Shown here in pieces: positions 44,865-56,800 of a DNA stretch of 64,000 bases. The translations under genes and the position numbers were made by a program. Each line of letters begins with the position of its first letter. Within the stretch, counting starts at the first letter, position 1. The notes under the pieces were generated by a model. It saw only the letters and a list, made by a program, of their open reading frames with translations, made no database searches and was not told where the DNA came from. The stretch comes from Gloeophyllum trabeum ATCC 11539 (taxonomy: Eukaryota > Basidiomycota > Agaricomycetes > Gloeophyllales > Gloeophyllaceae). The DNA is taken from the NCBI RefSeq assembly GCF_000344685.1, contig NW_006920417.1, forward strand, positions 836,141 to 900,140, in the 5' to 3' direction.

Positions 44865-47630
44865 ATGTACTCTGCCAGGTTCTGTTTCCTCGTTGCTTTC
44901 CTTGTTTCTACTTGTTTGTTTTCCGTCGATGCTTCCCATGCTTCGTCTCTCGATAATCATGCGCGGCGTTCGGGCATGAAGAGGGTGAGGCGCAGCACCC
45001 CTCGCGACCTGGGGGATGCTTTGGGCACACTGTCAGATGGGCTTGGGGACGGTCTATCCGACATTGGCACCGGCGTCACTTGTGAGTGCCTTCGATATCC
45101 CTGATTCTAACCCCACTAATACTTGCCTCTAGCTGCTGTGGGGCAACTAGGCCTCCCCCCTTCCCTTGCCACACCGACTGTCTCGTCCTCGGCATCTTCA
45201 TCCTCTGCGGATTCTGCGTCATCAGGGTCTTCGTCGGCCTCGTCCGCGACATTGACCTCCACTAGCTCGTCTTCTAGTGGGACCAGCTCCTCGTCGGCAG
45301 GCAGCAGCGGTTCATCGGCGTCCTCTTCGGCCCCTGCTTCGTCGAGCGACTCTACGACATCGAGCGCTTCCGCGTCATCAGCTTCGACGACACAGGCCCC
45401 TACTGATACGTCGACCAGCATAACCTCTTCCCCCACGAGCTCAGCCCCTGTCACGAGCTGCGGCTTCTTGGGTCTCATTTGCAGCACGGTGTCTCCATCC
45501 CCTACTTCCACAGATTCCTCTGCCCCCGCTTCCTTGCCCTCAGACACGAGCAGCGTGAGCAGTCCCTCGTCAGCCTCGTCGGATTCCAGCAGCCCTACTT
45601 CTGCCCCTTCGTCGGATTCTAGTAGCCCTACTCTGACCACCAGCGCTCCCAGCGACACCAGCTCTGCCTCTGACAGCTCTTCTAGCACTTCCGCGGAGCC
45701 TGTCACGTCTTGCAATGAGCTGCTTGGGATAACCCTCGGCTGCTCCACGATCGCGTCCCCGACTTCCACGAGCAGCGCGCCGTCTGATGCGGCGTCTTCT
45801 GATCCCGCCAGCGGTTCTGCGACCAGCAGTGCCACGCTGACGAGCGCGCCATCATCGGCATCTAGTGACAGTCCGTCGGTCCAGAGCACTGTTACTACTA
45901 CCGCATGTGATGTGGCCCTGGGAATTACATGGGGTTGCTCGACTATCACTTCCACCGCTTCGGCCACAAGTAACTCAGACTCTGTGTCGTTCTCGGATTC
46001 AACCTCTGATTCTGTGACCAGTAGTGGTACGCTGACCAGTGCACCTTCTTCGGCTACCACGGATAGTTCCTCGACCGGTAGCGTTGTCACATCTACCTCT
46101 TGCGATACCGCCCTCGGTATAACTTGGGGTTGCTCTACCGTCACTACGACCATTAGTGTCTCGGACACGAGCTCTGGGTCTGTTACTTCCTCCGCAACTG
46201 ATTCGACCATCACCTCGGGGAGCTCGACTTTGTCCGGTTCAGAAAATGCTACCACTATCAGTGGTACCATTACGTCGTCTTCTTTCACGAGCGTGATCAC
46301 CAGTGTGTCCGATTCCCAGACCACTACTTCCCCTCTGTCCGGAAGGTAATGTTCTCTGCCCGCCTATGATGTGTATCCATGGTATTGACCGCTATTCTGT
46401 TGCAGCTCGACCGTTTCTTCCAACGGCACAGTGACTATCAGCTTCCCGACGAACTCCACCACTGCGTCGTACTCCGTCACCACGACCATCAGTGTGAGCC
46501 TGTCGGAATCTTCGTCTTCGAGCGCGACCGCCACGTATTCCCAAGCACCTCTGCCATCGTTTATCACGCAGTCGTCGCTCATCTTCAACTCCGCTACTAG
46601 TTCCAGCTCGAGCGCATCGACTACGCAGACAAACCCTGACGCGCCTGCCACGACCCTGTCCATCTCGCGCGTCGCGACTGCTACAGCTAGTCCCTCTGCG
46701 GTGGCTTTGCCATCTAGTCTGCCGGGACGCATTTACCCGCCCACCCCCATGTCAGCAGCCGCGGACACATCCGACAGCACTATGATCAGCATCCTGTTCG
46801 ACTATGGCTTGAACTGGCAATTCGTCGCGCAGAACTGGATGACTTCCAGTCAGATCTTCTCTGGATTCCCGCAGTGCTTGGAAGCCGCTCTGAGCATATC
46901 AGGTTCGTGTATTCGACCATACGTTGTATCGTTGTACTGACTTGAAATTGAAGACTCTCAGGTGCAGACCTACGCCCTGCAGGTGTATATCCCAGAAACG
47001 TACAAGGGTCCGGCGGATGCAGCCCAGTTAGGAACTATGTGGCTGGGTTACATTCCCTCCGACCTCGTTGACGACCTGGCGGCGCAAATCAAGGCTAAGC
47101 AGTCTGCCTTCTACACTGGCACGACTGGGTTGCCAGCTGAGCTGGCCGCTCACGTCGATAGCTCCTTTGCAGTGACGACTTACCAGGATCCCAACAATGG
47201 TGATAACGGCAGTTCCTCGTCTGGATCCTCCAATGGGGGCGCGACTGCATCCTCCGGGTCCAGCAAAGTACGAGAAAATGCCATCATAGGCATCGTCAGT
47301 GCTTTGGGTGGAATCACGCTATTGGTGCTGGGTTACCTCGTGTATCGCTCAGTGAAGCAGAGGCAGGAACTCGCACATCGCCGTCTGTCGGACCCGGACC
47401 CCGCTAGCATTCCTCCCCCTGACCACGAGTTTGACCGTGACAGTCTAGGTGGTCAGCGCCGCAGGAGTTTCTACTTTGCTGAAGACTCGTTACGGGGATA
47501 TGGAGGGCAGAGAGCGCAGGAAGAGACGTATGACCACCGCGTCAGCCCGGAGGGCATGAGAGAGCGGAGGCCCGTTATGCCCGGCGCGATCTCAACTCCG
47601 ATCTTGAGGGAGAACACCATGAACTGGTAG
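44865..47630 (+). CDS. MSB2: Signalling mucin MSB2 family membrane protein
   Basis: Four exons. The N-terminal signal peptide is MYSARFCFLVAFLVSTCLFS. A mucin region rich in Ser and Thr follows (about 45,135-46,700), suited to heavy O-glycosylation, and contains four short Cys-pair modules. A conserved extracellular domain follows: MISILFDYGLNWQFVAQNWM, SQIFSGFPQCLEAALSIS, QTYALQVYIPETYKGPADAA and WLGYIPSDLVDDLAAQI. One transmembrane helix, IIGIVSALGGITLLVLGYLV, leads into a cytosolic tail ending in ENTMNW. This order matches fungal Msb2, a sensor upstream of Cdc42, Ste20 and the filamentation/virulence-type MAPK pathway, and of the Sho1 branch of HOG. Assignment rests on the domain order and the conserved segment before the helix. 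Confidence 0.82.
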
Positions 47631-48255
47631 AGGCCCACGGTCTGTTCCTCGGGGACTTGATGCTAGTATGGCTCCTGCGCATCTGTGTACGGCTTGGGAC
47701 TACGGACTGCGGTGTCTGCAATTGAAAATATACCCCGTTCCGCATCCCTGTTTTCTTCAAGGCGCCATCTTTCTTGGCTTTGTGTCGTTGTGGGATAGTG
47801 ATGGTTTATGTTATTTATTCGGCTTTCACTCGGATGACTTGAAGACCTGCTCTCCTGGCGCATTCTCGTCTGAGTGTTTAGCGTTAGTGTTCCCTCGGCT
47901 TACATAGTATCTTTATAGCTAACTCGGGCTTCGCTAATAAATTTCTGTTTTCGTCGTTGCTGTTTATCGTACAGCTTTCTCTGTTCTATTGCAGAATATT
48001 TTGTTGTCTTTGGGACTTTTTACGATTTCAAAGAATCTTCTTGGCTCCGTTCCGTTACGACTAGCGCTATCGCATGTGTGCACTGGCTGCACGCACACAC
48101 CGTAGCTACGACCAACTGTTTGTAACTGGTTTATTCGGTTACTAGCTGGGGCATATGCATGGGTGAAGCAATCAAAGGTGGCTGTTACTGTATTTATCTC
48201 TGGGGTAGAGGAGTCAATGAGGCAGTAGGGCGGGTGACGTGCTCGTAAGCCAGTG
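47631..48255. other. Convergent 3' region of MSB2 and epoxide hydrolase copy 1
   Basis: AT- and T-rich spacer with TTTATG and TTATTTATT tracts suited to 3' end formation. No gene recognised. Confidence 0.5.
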
Positions 48256-49885
48256 CTAAGCACTGTAGCCGCTCTTCCCTTGAACGACATGGAAGGCTGG
48301 GCCACCTTTGCCGAACATCTTCCTAAGGTCCGCCACGAGCTCATCTGGCTTCTCGTGAGCAGCAAAGTGACCGCCGCCAGGGTGCTCGGCCAAGAAGACG
48401 ACGTCGCCGACCGTACGCATCCATCTGCGAAAATATACAAGTTAGCCGCATGTTGCACATATTCTAGAGACAGCGCACTGACGACTTGGGCACAACGAAG
48501 AGCTCCGCGGGGAAATAAGAGACCCCCATGGGCACACCCGGGACAAGGTCTAGGTTGCTACGATCCTTCACAGTCTCGTAGTAGATACGCAGAGATGCTG
48601 CTGGCCCGGCTCTCGAAAACCAGTATATGGAAATCCAGGTGAGGACTGCGAGTCACGCAGCATCAGATTTATCCGCTGATGCCAGGAATCGCGGCCTACC
48701 CTCGTCGTCGTCCCACTTGTAGCCATCCGTCCAACGAACAAGTTTCTCGTAGATCCACGCGAGCAAGCCCACGGGCGAGTCGGCCAGACTATAGCCTAGC
48801 GTTTGAGGCTGGGTAGCCTGCTCTGCGGAGTACCCGCTGCCTTTCGTTCGGAACTGATTCGTGTGCTCGAGTCCCTTGCGTTCGTACTCGTTGTAAGGGC
48901 TGAACGGTGTGTACGTGTGGAGGAAATGGCTCAATGCGAGGACCGGGTGGCGAGTGAAGCTCGGGGGGCTCGCCCTGTGGCCAGAACTACATCAGCCTAT
49001 GTCAAGCATGCGGGGCGAGACCTTACAGAGTGCAATTAGTATGCCAAGCTTTGACATATTTCCCGCCGTAAAGCTTTGCCATTTTACGAGTGATCTAGAG
49101 ACAGCTTTTTCGATTCCACGCTTGATGTGCAGGTCGGAGAACGGTAGACACGCACAACATAACCCCAATCTCCACCCTGAGTTACTGCGCGAAATATGAG
49201 CGACGAGAGAGACTAATTGGGGATTGTTGGAGTCTAATTACCGTACTCATCATAACCTAGAGCTAGCATGAGTTTGTTCCCGACCTGGAGGTGGGAAAAG
49301 GTTCAATTAACTTGTCACGAGTTTCAGCGAGCGCTCTAACCTCAGCATACTGTGAAAGGGCGAATCCTTTCTTCTTTGGAGCTTCAGAAAATCCGTAGCC
49401 CGGTAGACCCATCACGACAACATGGAAGCTGGGATGCTCCGGTTCAGACTTGCTTGTGAGTAGCGGTACAATCTTGCGGGCTTCAAAGAAACTGCCCGGC
49501 CCTATCGAGTGAGAGCGATGAATTCCGAGTCCATGCACTTGGTCATGCCTACAGGGGGGGCCAACTCACATCCATGGACGAAGAGCAGAGGGATCGCGTT
49601 CTCCTCGGGACTCCTCTGATGGATATAATGAATATTCAAAGTCCCGAACCCTTCTACTTCGATATCACGGGTAAACTGGGGGAGTTCGTTCAACTCTGCT
49701 TCATACTTCCTCCAGTCGTAGCCATCTTTCCATCGAGCGGCAAGGCGTTCTATGTCGGAGAGGGGAACCCCATAGTCCCAGCCGGCATTCTCAAGCTCGT
49801 CAGGGAACCGTATGAGGTCAAGTTTACGCTGCAAGAGATTCAGATCCTCGTCCGCGACGGCGATCTTGTACGGCTGTTCGGACAT
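48256..49885 (-). CDS. Epoxide hydrolase, microsomal type, array copy 1
   Basis: Start at 49885 (MSEQPYKIAVADEDLNLLQR). An N-terminal epoxide hydrolase lid domain ([37 protein letters not shown]) leads to the alpha/beta-hydrolase fold. HGWPGSFFEARK is completed across an intron and holds the oxyanion HGxP motif. VTQGGDWG (about 49,180) carries the nucleophilic Asp. [20 protein letters not shown] and [20 protein letters not shown] follow, and GGGHFAAHEKPDELV holds the catalytic His. It ends VVQGKSGYSA. The enzyme adds water to epoxides to give vicinal diols; the substrate is unknown. It is the most diverged of the four. The intron after GGDWGY seems to use a weak GTTGTG donor. All catalytic parts are present. 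Confidence 0.86.
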
Positions 49886-50026
49886 TGAGGACTACTGAGT
49901 ATCGTGGCAAGACCCAATGTCGCAAGGGAACCCACACCGGCGGGATAGAGCTCCTAGAAGCCCGAGTTGTACGTTGACGCCAATTAGTAATGGCATTGCG
50001 AGCTAAACAGAGTACACTAGAGATCC

Positions 50027-50076
50027 ACGCGTTGTGCTCAGCTGAGTCCGGGCCACAGCTGAGCGCCACAACGCGT
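50027..50076. promoter_or_regulatory. Dyad with two ACGCGT sites upstream of copy 1
   Basis: Arms ACGCGTTGTG (50027-50036) and CACAACGCGT (50067-50076) are exact inverted repeats, and CTCAGCTG with CAGCTGAG continues the pairing after a three-base bulge, for 18 paired bases in all. It lies 142-191 bases upstream of the copy 1 ATG. A TATAAATA follows at about 50,081. Confidence 0.5.
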
Positions 50077-50152
50077 ACACTATAAATAGCAGACACGATC
50101 CGAACGCGCTTTGCACGACGCGTCCGGATGCTGCCTCCAAATTCAAGAAGCT

Positions 50153-51791
50153 CTAACTATCGCTAGCATACCCGGTCTTTCCTGGAACGACATTAAAGGC
50201 AGGGCCGCCCTTTCCGAACATCTTCCTCAGAGCCCCCGCTATCTCCTCTGGTTGCTCGTACGCCGCGAAATGCCCACCCCTCGGGTGTTCGGTCAAGGAC
50301 TTCACTTCGCCCACAGTTTGCATCCAGCTTTGTGATGGATGCCAACGGTTAGTACGACTTCAGCGACACAGAAAAGGAGGACTGACGATATGGGTGCCAC
50401 GACAGGTTCCCCGGGGAAGTATGATACACCCATCGGCACGCCAGTCACTTTGGGCTGGTTAACGCCATCACCTAACGCTCGGTACTCATAATAAATGCGT
50501 AAGGACGCGGCTGGTCCGGCTCGCGAGAACCAATAGATAGAGATCCATGTCAAGACTGCAAGGCGAAGTCAGTACAATGCAGCGGCCTACTCATGGGGAT
50601 ACACTGACCCTCATCATCGTCCCATGCGTAATGATCAGACCAGTTCACCAGCTTCTCGTAGATCCACGCGAGTAAGCCCACGGGAGAGTCGGCCAGACTA
50701 TAACCAAGTGTCTGGGGTTGCGTGCTTTGCTCAATGTAGTATCCTCGGCCGACCGATGCGAACTGCGCGCCACTCTCCATCCGTTCACGTTCCGACTTGC
50801 TATACGGGCTGTAAGGGGTCCAGTTATGTAGAGTATGCTTGAACGCCAAAAGCGGGTTGCTCGTCACGCGCGGAGGATCAGCCCTATCGTACATTGCACA
50901 TTAAAGTGTCTCCAGGGTGACCGATACGTGTAGCGGCGATGACTTACTGAGGCATATTCGTGTGCCAGGCCTTGACATGCTTGCCACCATAAAGTCTCGC
51001 CATTCGACGAGTAATCTGCGCACAGTGCCGATCCTAAGCAGCTGCATTCTAGCATAAGGGGTTCCAGGATATCCTTACCGCGTGCCCCCAGTCTCCGCCT
51101 TGAGTGACTACGAATAATAAGAATAAGCTCGCGTCCCGAGTGGCAGTGAGAGAACGTTACCAAAGTGTTCATACCCCAGTGCTGTCATGAGTTTACACCC
51201 AACCTATACCGTACACGTGAGTTTGGCCACGCGGAAGGATGTACGTTCCGGCAGCTGACCTCAGCGAACTGAGAGATACCGAACCCTTTCTTGCGGGGTG
51301 CCTCCGAAAATCCGTACCCAGGGAGACCCACCACAACTACATGGAAAGTAGGCTGCTCCGGGACAGTCGACGTCAACAGAGGCAAAAGCTTCCTCGCTTC
51401 GAAGAACCCGCCAGGCCCTGAAAGGTTCCACTGTGAGCTTAACGCGGGGTACGAGAAATATACTGTAACGCATACACCCATGGACGAACAAGAGCGGAAT
51501 CGCGTTCGCCTCTGCGCTCTTCTGGTGCACGTAGTGGATGTTAAGAGTGCCGAACCCGTCGACTTCGATGTCCCTCGTAAAGTGAGGGAGCTCATTGAGC
51601 TCCGCCTCGTGCCGCCGCCAGTCGTACCCGTCTTTCCAGCGGGCGACCAGCCTCTTCACGTCGTCCAGTGGCACGCCATAGTCCCACTTGGCGTTTTCAA
51701 GCTCGTCTGGGAACCGCACAAGGTCGAGCTTTTTCCGGAGCAAGTCCAATTGTTCGTCAGGTACCGCGATCTTGAAAGGTTGCTCAGCCAT
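50153..51791 (-). CDS. Epoxide hydrolase, microsomal type, array copy 2
   Basis: Start at 51791 ([20 protein letters not shown]), aligned with copies 1 and 3. The ORF runs upstream to 51944, but that part is not conserved. Lid domain: FPDELENAKWDYGVPLDDVK and [36 protein letters not shown] is formed across an intron, and [16 protein letters not shown] follows. Nucleophile Asp lies in [10 protein letters not shown] (about 51,095). Then come [40 protein letters not shown] and [20 protein letters not shown]. The C-terminus is [14 protein letters not shown] and ends [20 protein letters not shown]. It is closer to copy 3 than to copies 1 or 4. Confidence 0.87.
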
Positions 51792-51992
51792 ATTGAAGAA
51801 TGGAGTGCAAGGTAGCGGGCAACCTAGCGAAGCCGGATACCTCTTCTTAAGTATGTATCCACATGACGCCGGTAGTTGAATAAGCTCGCCCGAGGCTCTG
51901 GTCGGGGCTTTGCTGAGGTCCTCAGTTGCTTCGCGCACGGACACTATGCCACTATTGGACGCGTAACGGTCAGGTGACCCACAGCGACTCCC

Positions 51993-52020
51993 ACGACGCG
52001 ATCGAGACGCGTTAATTAGC
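51993..52020. promoter_or_regulatory. Upstream element shared by copies 2 and 3 (copy 2 site)
   Basis: These 28 bases differ at two positions from 53979-54006. The core is ACGACGCGATCGA followed by ACGCG and TAATTAGC. Both sites are preceded nearby by CGCGTAACGGTCA. Copy 2 has it about 200 bases upstream of the start codon. Confidence 0.5.
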
Positions 52021-52234
52021 CGAGCGTCCTTGCGTCGCGGAAGGAATGAGTCAGGAGCGGCGCATGCTATGTAGAATGTCTCACAAAACTCGACTGACTT
52101 ACGTTACAGCATGTCTGCTATGCGGCGACAAGGCCTGTCCACAAGCCCTATGGAAGGCGTCAACCCAGATGCAAGTTCACCTCTCCCGAGTCTGTATCCG
52201 GACGCTGACTGCAGGACTGGAGTTACAGTAGCTA

Positions 52235-53854
52235 TTAGCCAGCATACCCTGTCTTCCCCGGAACAACACCGAAGGCAGGCCCTCCCTTTCCGAACATCTT
52301 TCTTAGAGCCGTCACCAGCTCCTCAGGCTGCTCGTACGCCGCGAAATGCCCACCGCTCGGGTGCTCAGTGCAGAACTTCACTTCGCCCACAGTGTGCATC
52401 CACCTATATAGGCAGTTCCAATCAGCATGATTTCAGGCAGGGGGGATGAGAGGAAATCACGATTTAGGAGTGACCACAGGTTCCCCCGGGAAGTATGCCA
52501 CGCCCATCGGTACGCCAATAACCTTTGGCTGGTTATTGCGACCGCCTAAGACTCGAGTCTCATAGTAAATGCGTAACGAGGCGGCTGGTCCGGCTCGTGA
52601 AAACCAATAGATAGAGATCCACGTTAGGACTAATAGGCATAGTGAGTCAATCAGAATTGTCCCCTTACATCTGGACTTACCTTCATCATCATCCCATGCG
52701 TAATGATCAGACCAGTTAACCATCTTCTCATATATCCATGCTAGCAACCCGACGGGAGAATCGGCGAGACTATAGCCAAGAGTCTGGGGTTGCGTGCTTT
52801 GCTCCAGGTAGTAACCTCGGCCGACCGCCGCGAACTGCTCGCCTCGTTCCAGACGTTTACGTTCCGCTTCATTGTACGGGCTGTAGGGTGTACTAGTATG
52901 CAAAGTATGCTTGATAGCCAAGATCGGGTCGCTCATCAGGCGGGGAGGATCGGCGCTATCATTTGTTAGACATTTCGGGGATTTTTGAGGCAAAAAGCCA
53001 GAACGGCTTACAGAGGCATATTCGTGTGCCACGCCTTGACATGCTTGCCGCCATACAGTCTCGCCATTCTACGGGTAATCTACACGCAGATAAGGTCCTA
53101 AACGGCTACTAATACAAGGCGTCTCGGGATATCCTTACCGTATGCCCCCAATCTCCACCTTGAGTGACTACGATCAATGCGGAGCTCTCGTCAGACACGC
53201 ACCAACTGACAGCGACCAGACCGTTACCGAACTGTTCATATCCAAGGGCCGTCATGAGCTTACACCCAACCTATACTGCGCATCAGACCATGCGAAACGA
53301 CATGATCCAAGCACCTGCTGACCTCCGCGAACTGAGAGATGCCAAATTCTTTCTTGCGCGGTGCTTCCGAGAACCCGTACCCAGGCAATCCCAGAACGAC
53401 TACATGGAACGTAGGCTGCTCCGGGACAGTCGACGTGAGCAGCGGGAGGATCTTCCTGGCTTCAAAGAAACCGCCGGGCCCTGCCGTTCCCTATGAGCTG
53501 ATATGTGTATATGCGACATGATATAATGAAACCCGCACATCCATGAACGAACAAGAGTGGGATTGCATGCGCTTCTGTGCTCTTCTGGTGCAAGTAATGG
53601 ATATTGAGAGTGCCGAACCCATCCACTTCAATGTCTCTCGTGAACTGGGGTAGCTCATTCAATTCCGCCTCATGCCGCCTCCAGTCATACCCGTTTTTCC
53701 AGCGTGCGACCAGCTTCTTCACGTCGTCCAGAGGCGCGCCATAGTCCCACCCGGCGTCCTCGAGCTCGTCCGGGAACCGCACAAGATCCAGCTTTCTCCG
53801 GAGCAAGTCCAGTTCTTCGTCCGGCACTGCAATCTTGAAAGGCTGTTCGGCCAT
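52235..53854 (-). CDS. Epoxide hydrolase, microsomal type, array copy 3
   Basis: Start at 53854 ([20 protein letters not shown]). Lid domain [20 protein letters not shown] and [36 protein letters not shown] is formed across an intron, then [16 protein letters not shown]. Nucleophile Asp is in VTQGGDWGH near 53,150. Then [60 protein letters not shown] and [17 protein letters not shown]. It ends [19 protein letters not shown]. Protein and intron positions track copy 2 closely, so the two are the youngest pair of the array. Confidence 0.87.
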
Positions 53855-53978
53855 GGTGAGAGGGTAAGCTACCGAAGCCCGGTCACTCTCTCAGGTCCTA
53901 TGTGTACGGAGTCCCACATGATGGTGAGAGGATGCGCTTCGCGAAGGGTCACAAGCACTACTAAAGCGCGTAACGGTC

Positions 53979-54006
53979 ACGACGCGATCGAAACGCGCTA
54001 ATTAGC
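53979..54006. promoter_or_regulatory. Upstream element shared by copies 2 and 3 (copy 3 site)
   Basis: Partner of the site at 51993-52020, about 125 bases upstream of the copy 3 start codon. GCGCG and ACGCG cores recur several times within 60 bases here (53966-54011). Confidence 0.5.
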
Positions 54007-54289
54007 GCGTCCATAACCAGGCTCATAGCGCGTCAAATAATAAATGTGCAGACGGAACGTCATAATAGGCTCATGGAGAAGTATGTCGCGTTCCAGGATG
54101 ATTTGAAACTCGTCGCACAGTAAGCTAACTATATCAATTCAAGGTATAGTCAGCTGTATGACAGCTGTACAGAAGACAAGCCAGCGCGCCTATAATGGCA
54201 CTAGTACTCGTCTGCAACCCCACGAGAGCGCTATCCTCTTAGGACGCCAAAAACATACAGCAGAACTATACCTCCAAATCCATCGCGCC

Positions 54290-55894
54290 CTAAGCATACC
54301 CAGTCTTTCCGGGGACGACACCATGCGCCGGCCCGCCCTTCCCAAACATCTTCCTCAAATCGTCAACCAACACCTCCGGCTTCTCGTGTGCCGCAAAGTG
54401 TCCGCCCGACTCGTGGTGCGCGGTGAACACCAGCTGGCCGGTCGCTTTCATCCATCTACAAAGCGGTCCTGATGAGTTGGCGAATGCGGAGGCGGGAGAA
54501 ACGTACGATATGGGCGCGAGGAAGAGCTCCGCGGGGAAGTACGACACGCCCATCGGCACCGCGGATACGTAGGGCTGGCCGAAGATGTCCCCGGCGTGGT
54601 GCGCTTCGTAGTATATGCGCAGGGACGCTGCCGGGCCCGCGCGGGAGAACCAATATATCGATATCCAAGTCAAAACTACCCGCCCTTGGTGTCAGTCGCG
54701 TGATGGCGGGGATTGAGAACGGCATGCACCTTCGTCGTCGTCCCACTGATATTTATCGGACCACAGCACGAGCTTCTCGTATATCCAAGCAAGTAGGCCC
54801 ACCGGCGAGTCCGCCAGGGCGTAGCCGAGAGTCTGTGGCTGCGTGTTCTGCTCCGTATAATACCCTGCCTGGTGTGCCTCGAACCACTCATTCCGTTTAA
54901 ATCCCTTCTTCTCGAACTCGGTGTAGGGGCTGAAGGGGATTATCGAGGACTCGTGGATGGCGTGCTGTAGAGCTGCGAGGGGGCTGCGGGTGAAGCTCGG
55001 TGTGTCGGTGCTGCAGGAAGGTGAGTCAGGGCTAAGGGGGTGGTAAAGACCGAGACGGACTGGGTGAAGTTCGTGTGCCAGGCTTTGACGTGCTTCGGGC
55101 CGTATAGAGTAGCCATTCTGCGAGTGACCTGTGCATCGGATTTCAGCCATGCCACAGGAACTGTCTACAATCAGAGAGTAGTTACCCGTTGACCCCAGTC
55201 CCCACCTTGCGTTACTAGAGGCGTAGTGAGCAGGTTATCCCGATTCTCGCATTTGTGTCCGACTTGGATGACCTACCGAACTCGTTGTACCCTAATGCTT
55301 GCATCAGCTTCAAACCGATCTGGATATGTATGTCAAATCTTCGAGTGTCTCAGCTGTACAATGCCGCAGACTCACTTCCGCGTACTGTTTGATAGCGAAG
55401 CCGGGCTTGCGAGGTGCCTCGGAGAACCCAAAGGCAGGCAAGCTGTACACCACCACGTGAAAACTCGGATGCTCGCTCGATTCACTGGTCAGCAGAGGAA
55501 TTATCTTTCGCGCCTCGATGAAGCTTCCAGGCCCTTCACCCTCAGTAAGATACAGTGCCGCAAGGAGTTCCGACCTTGACTTACATCCATGCACGAAGAG
55601 CAAGGGGATCGCGTTCTCTTGTGTACTCCTCTGATGCACATAGTGGATATTCAGTGTCCCGAAGCCGTCGACCTCGATATCCCTTGTGAACTGGGGCAGC
55701 TGGTTCAGCTCGGCCTCGTGCTTCCGCCAGTCATAGCCGTCTCTCCAGCGCGCCACGAGCCGCTCCACGTCTTCCAGGGGGACACCGTAATCCCAGCCAA
55801 CACCCTCGAGTTCGTCGGGAAAGCGTACGAGCTCAAGTTTCTTGTGCAACAGCTCCAGGTCGGCATCTGGGACGGCGATTTGGATAGGGGGCAT
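54290..55894 (-). CDS. Epoxide hydrolase, microsomal type, array copy 4
   Basis: Start at 55894 (MPPIQIAVPDADLELLHKKL). Lid domain FPDELEGVGWDYGVPLEDVE and WRDGYDWRKHEAELNQLPQF. HGWPGSFIEARKIIPL is formed across an intron with an AAG acceptor, then [16 protein letters not shown]. Nucleophile Asp lies in [12 protein letters not shown] near 55,190, then [39 protein letters not shown] and [20 protein letters not shown] follow. The catalytic His is in HESGGHFAAHEKPEVLVDDL and the end is [24 protein letters not shown] on the minus strand near 55,935 lies about 40 bases upstream of the ATG. First gene of the array in its own direction of transcription. Confidence 0.87.
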
Positions 55895-56800
55895 GAGGGG
55901 CGATACAAAACAACATGTTGCACGGAATTGCGCACCTTTATACCATGGAGGCTCTTGGCGGAGGCTTACTAACGGCCTTACGAGAGTTCGGTATGGACGC
56001 CGAGTCTGACGACGACGGAACCGACGCACTTGAATTCTAGTGCGGGGAACGCGCCTCACGCGTCGCCAATCTCAATGCCGGGTCGAAGCGCCGTCGCGTG
56101 ACGTCATTCGTGTCGCGTCGCGTCGCGTTGCCCATGAACGCCTTTGAGTGACACCCTTGTGTTTGGCTTCATGCCAGAGCGATATATAGCAGCGAGCGAT
56201 ACATGCGTACACAAACCAACCATAAAGACATAGCAAACGTCACATTATCCGACACAATACAGCGATACATAAACCATCCTTTAGACCCTCATACCCAGAG
56301 AAACACGGCCAATGCACAAACGAGAAGAAGCGCGCAATACATCAGACAGTATTCGAGCGTTCACGTCTTTGATGTGTGATTTGAGACTGTACTGACTTGA
56401 ACGACTTGAGCCTTGTGAAACGGTGCCAGATAGAGACCCAGGATGACACCATAGTTCCTGATAGACGGTGCGAGCAGACAACGTTGCGGCTGTAGACGAG
56501 CCGAAGGTAGCGAAGATGTTGCCCAGCGATAGACGGCCAAAGTCCGTAAAGCCAGGCGGCCAAGTTGAGTAACGAATCAGACAAGCCCCAGAGACGTCAG
56601 CCAGAGGAGCAAGCGAGTCAAGTCGTTGCCGGAGGTGTCAACCAGACACCTTGCTAGACGAATTCAGGCCGTCTTCGCTGTTCAGCACGACCCAATATAC
56701 CGCCTCCCCCTTCGCGATTAACAACGCACCCCTTGATCCCAAAGAGGTTTCCCCTCTTCACCATAACACTTGAGAACCGGGATCGGAGAAACGCATACAG
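55895..56800. other. Intergenic upstream of the epoxide hydrolase array
   Basis: About 900 bases without a recognised gene. The part nearest copy 4 holds a short GTCGC direct repeat (56,107-56,130). ORFs at 56281-56584 on the minus strand have no domain. Confidence 0.45.

Noticed and set aside
45116..46324. 402-codon ORF antisense to MSB2
   Set aside because: It mirrors the Ser/Thr-rich sense codons, which read on the other strand as Val, Glu, Asp and Leu. It has no domain and lies within a secure gene.
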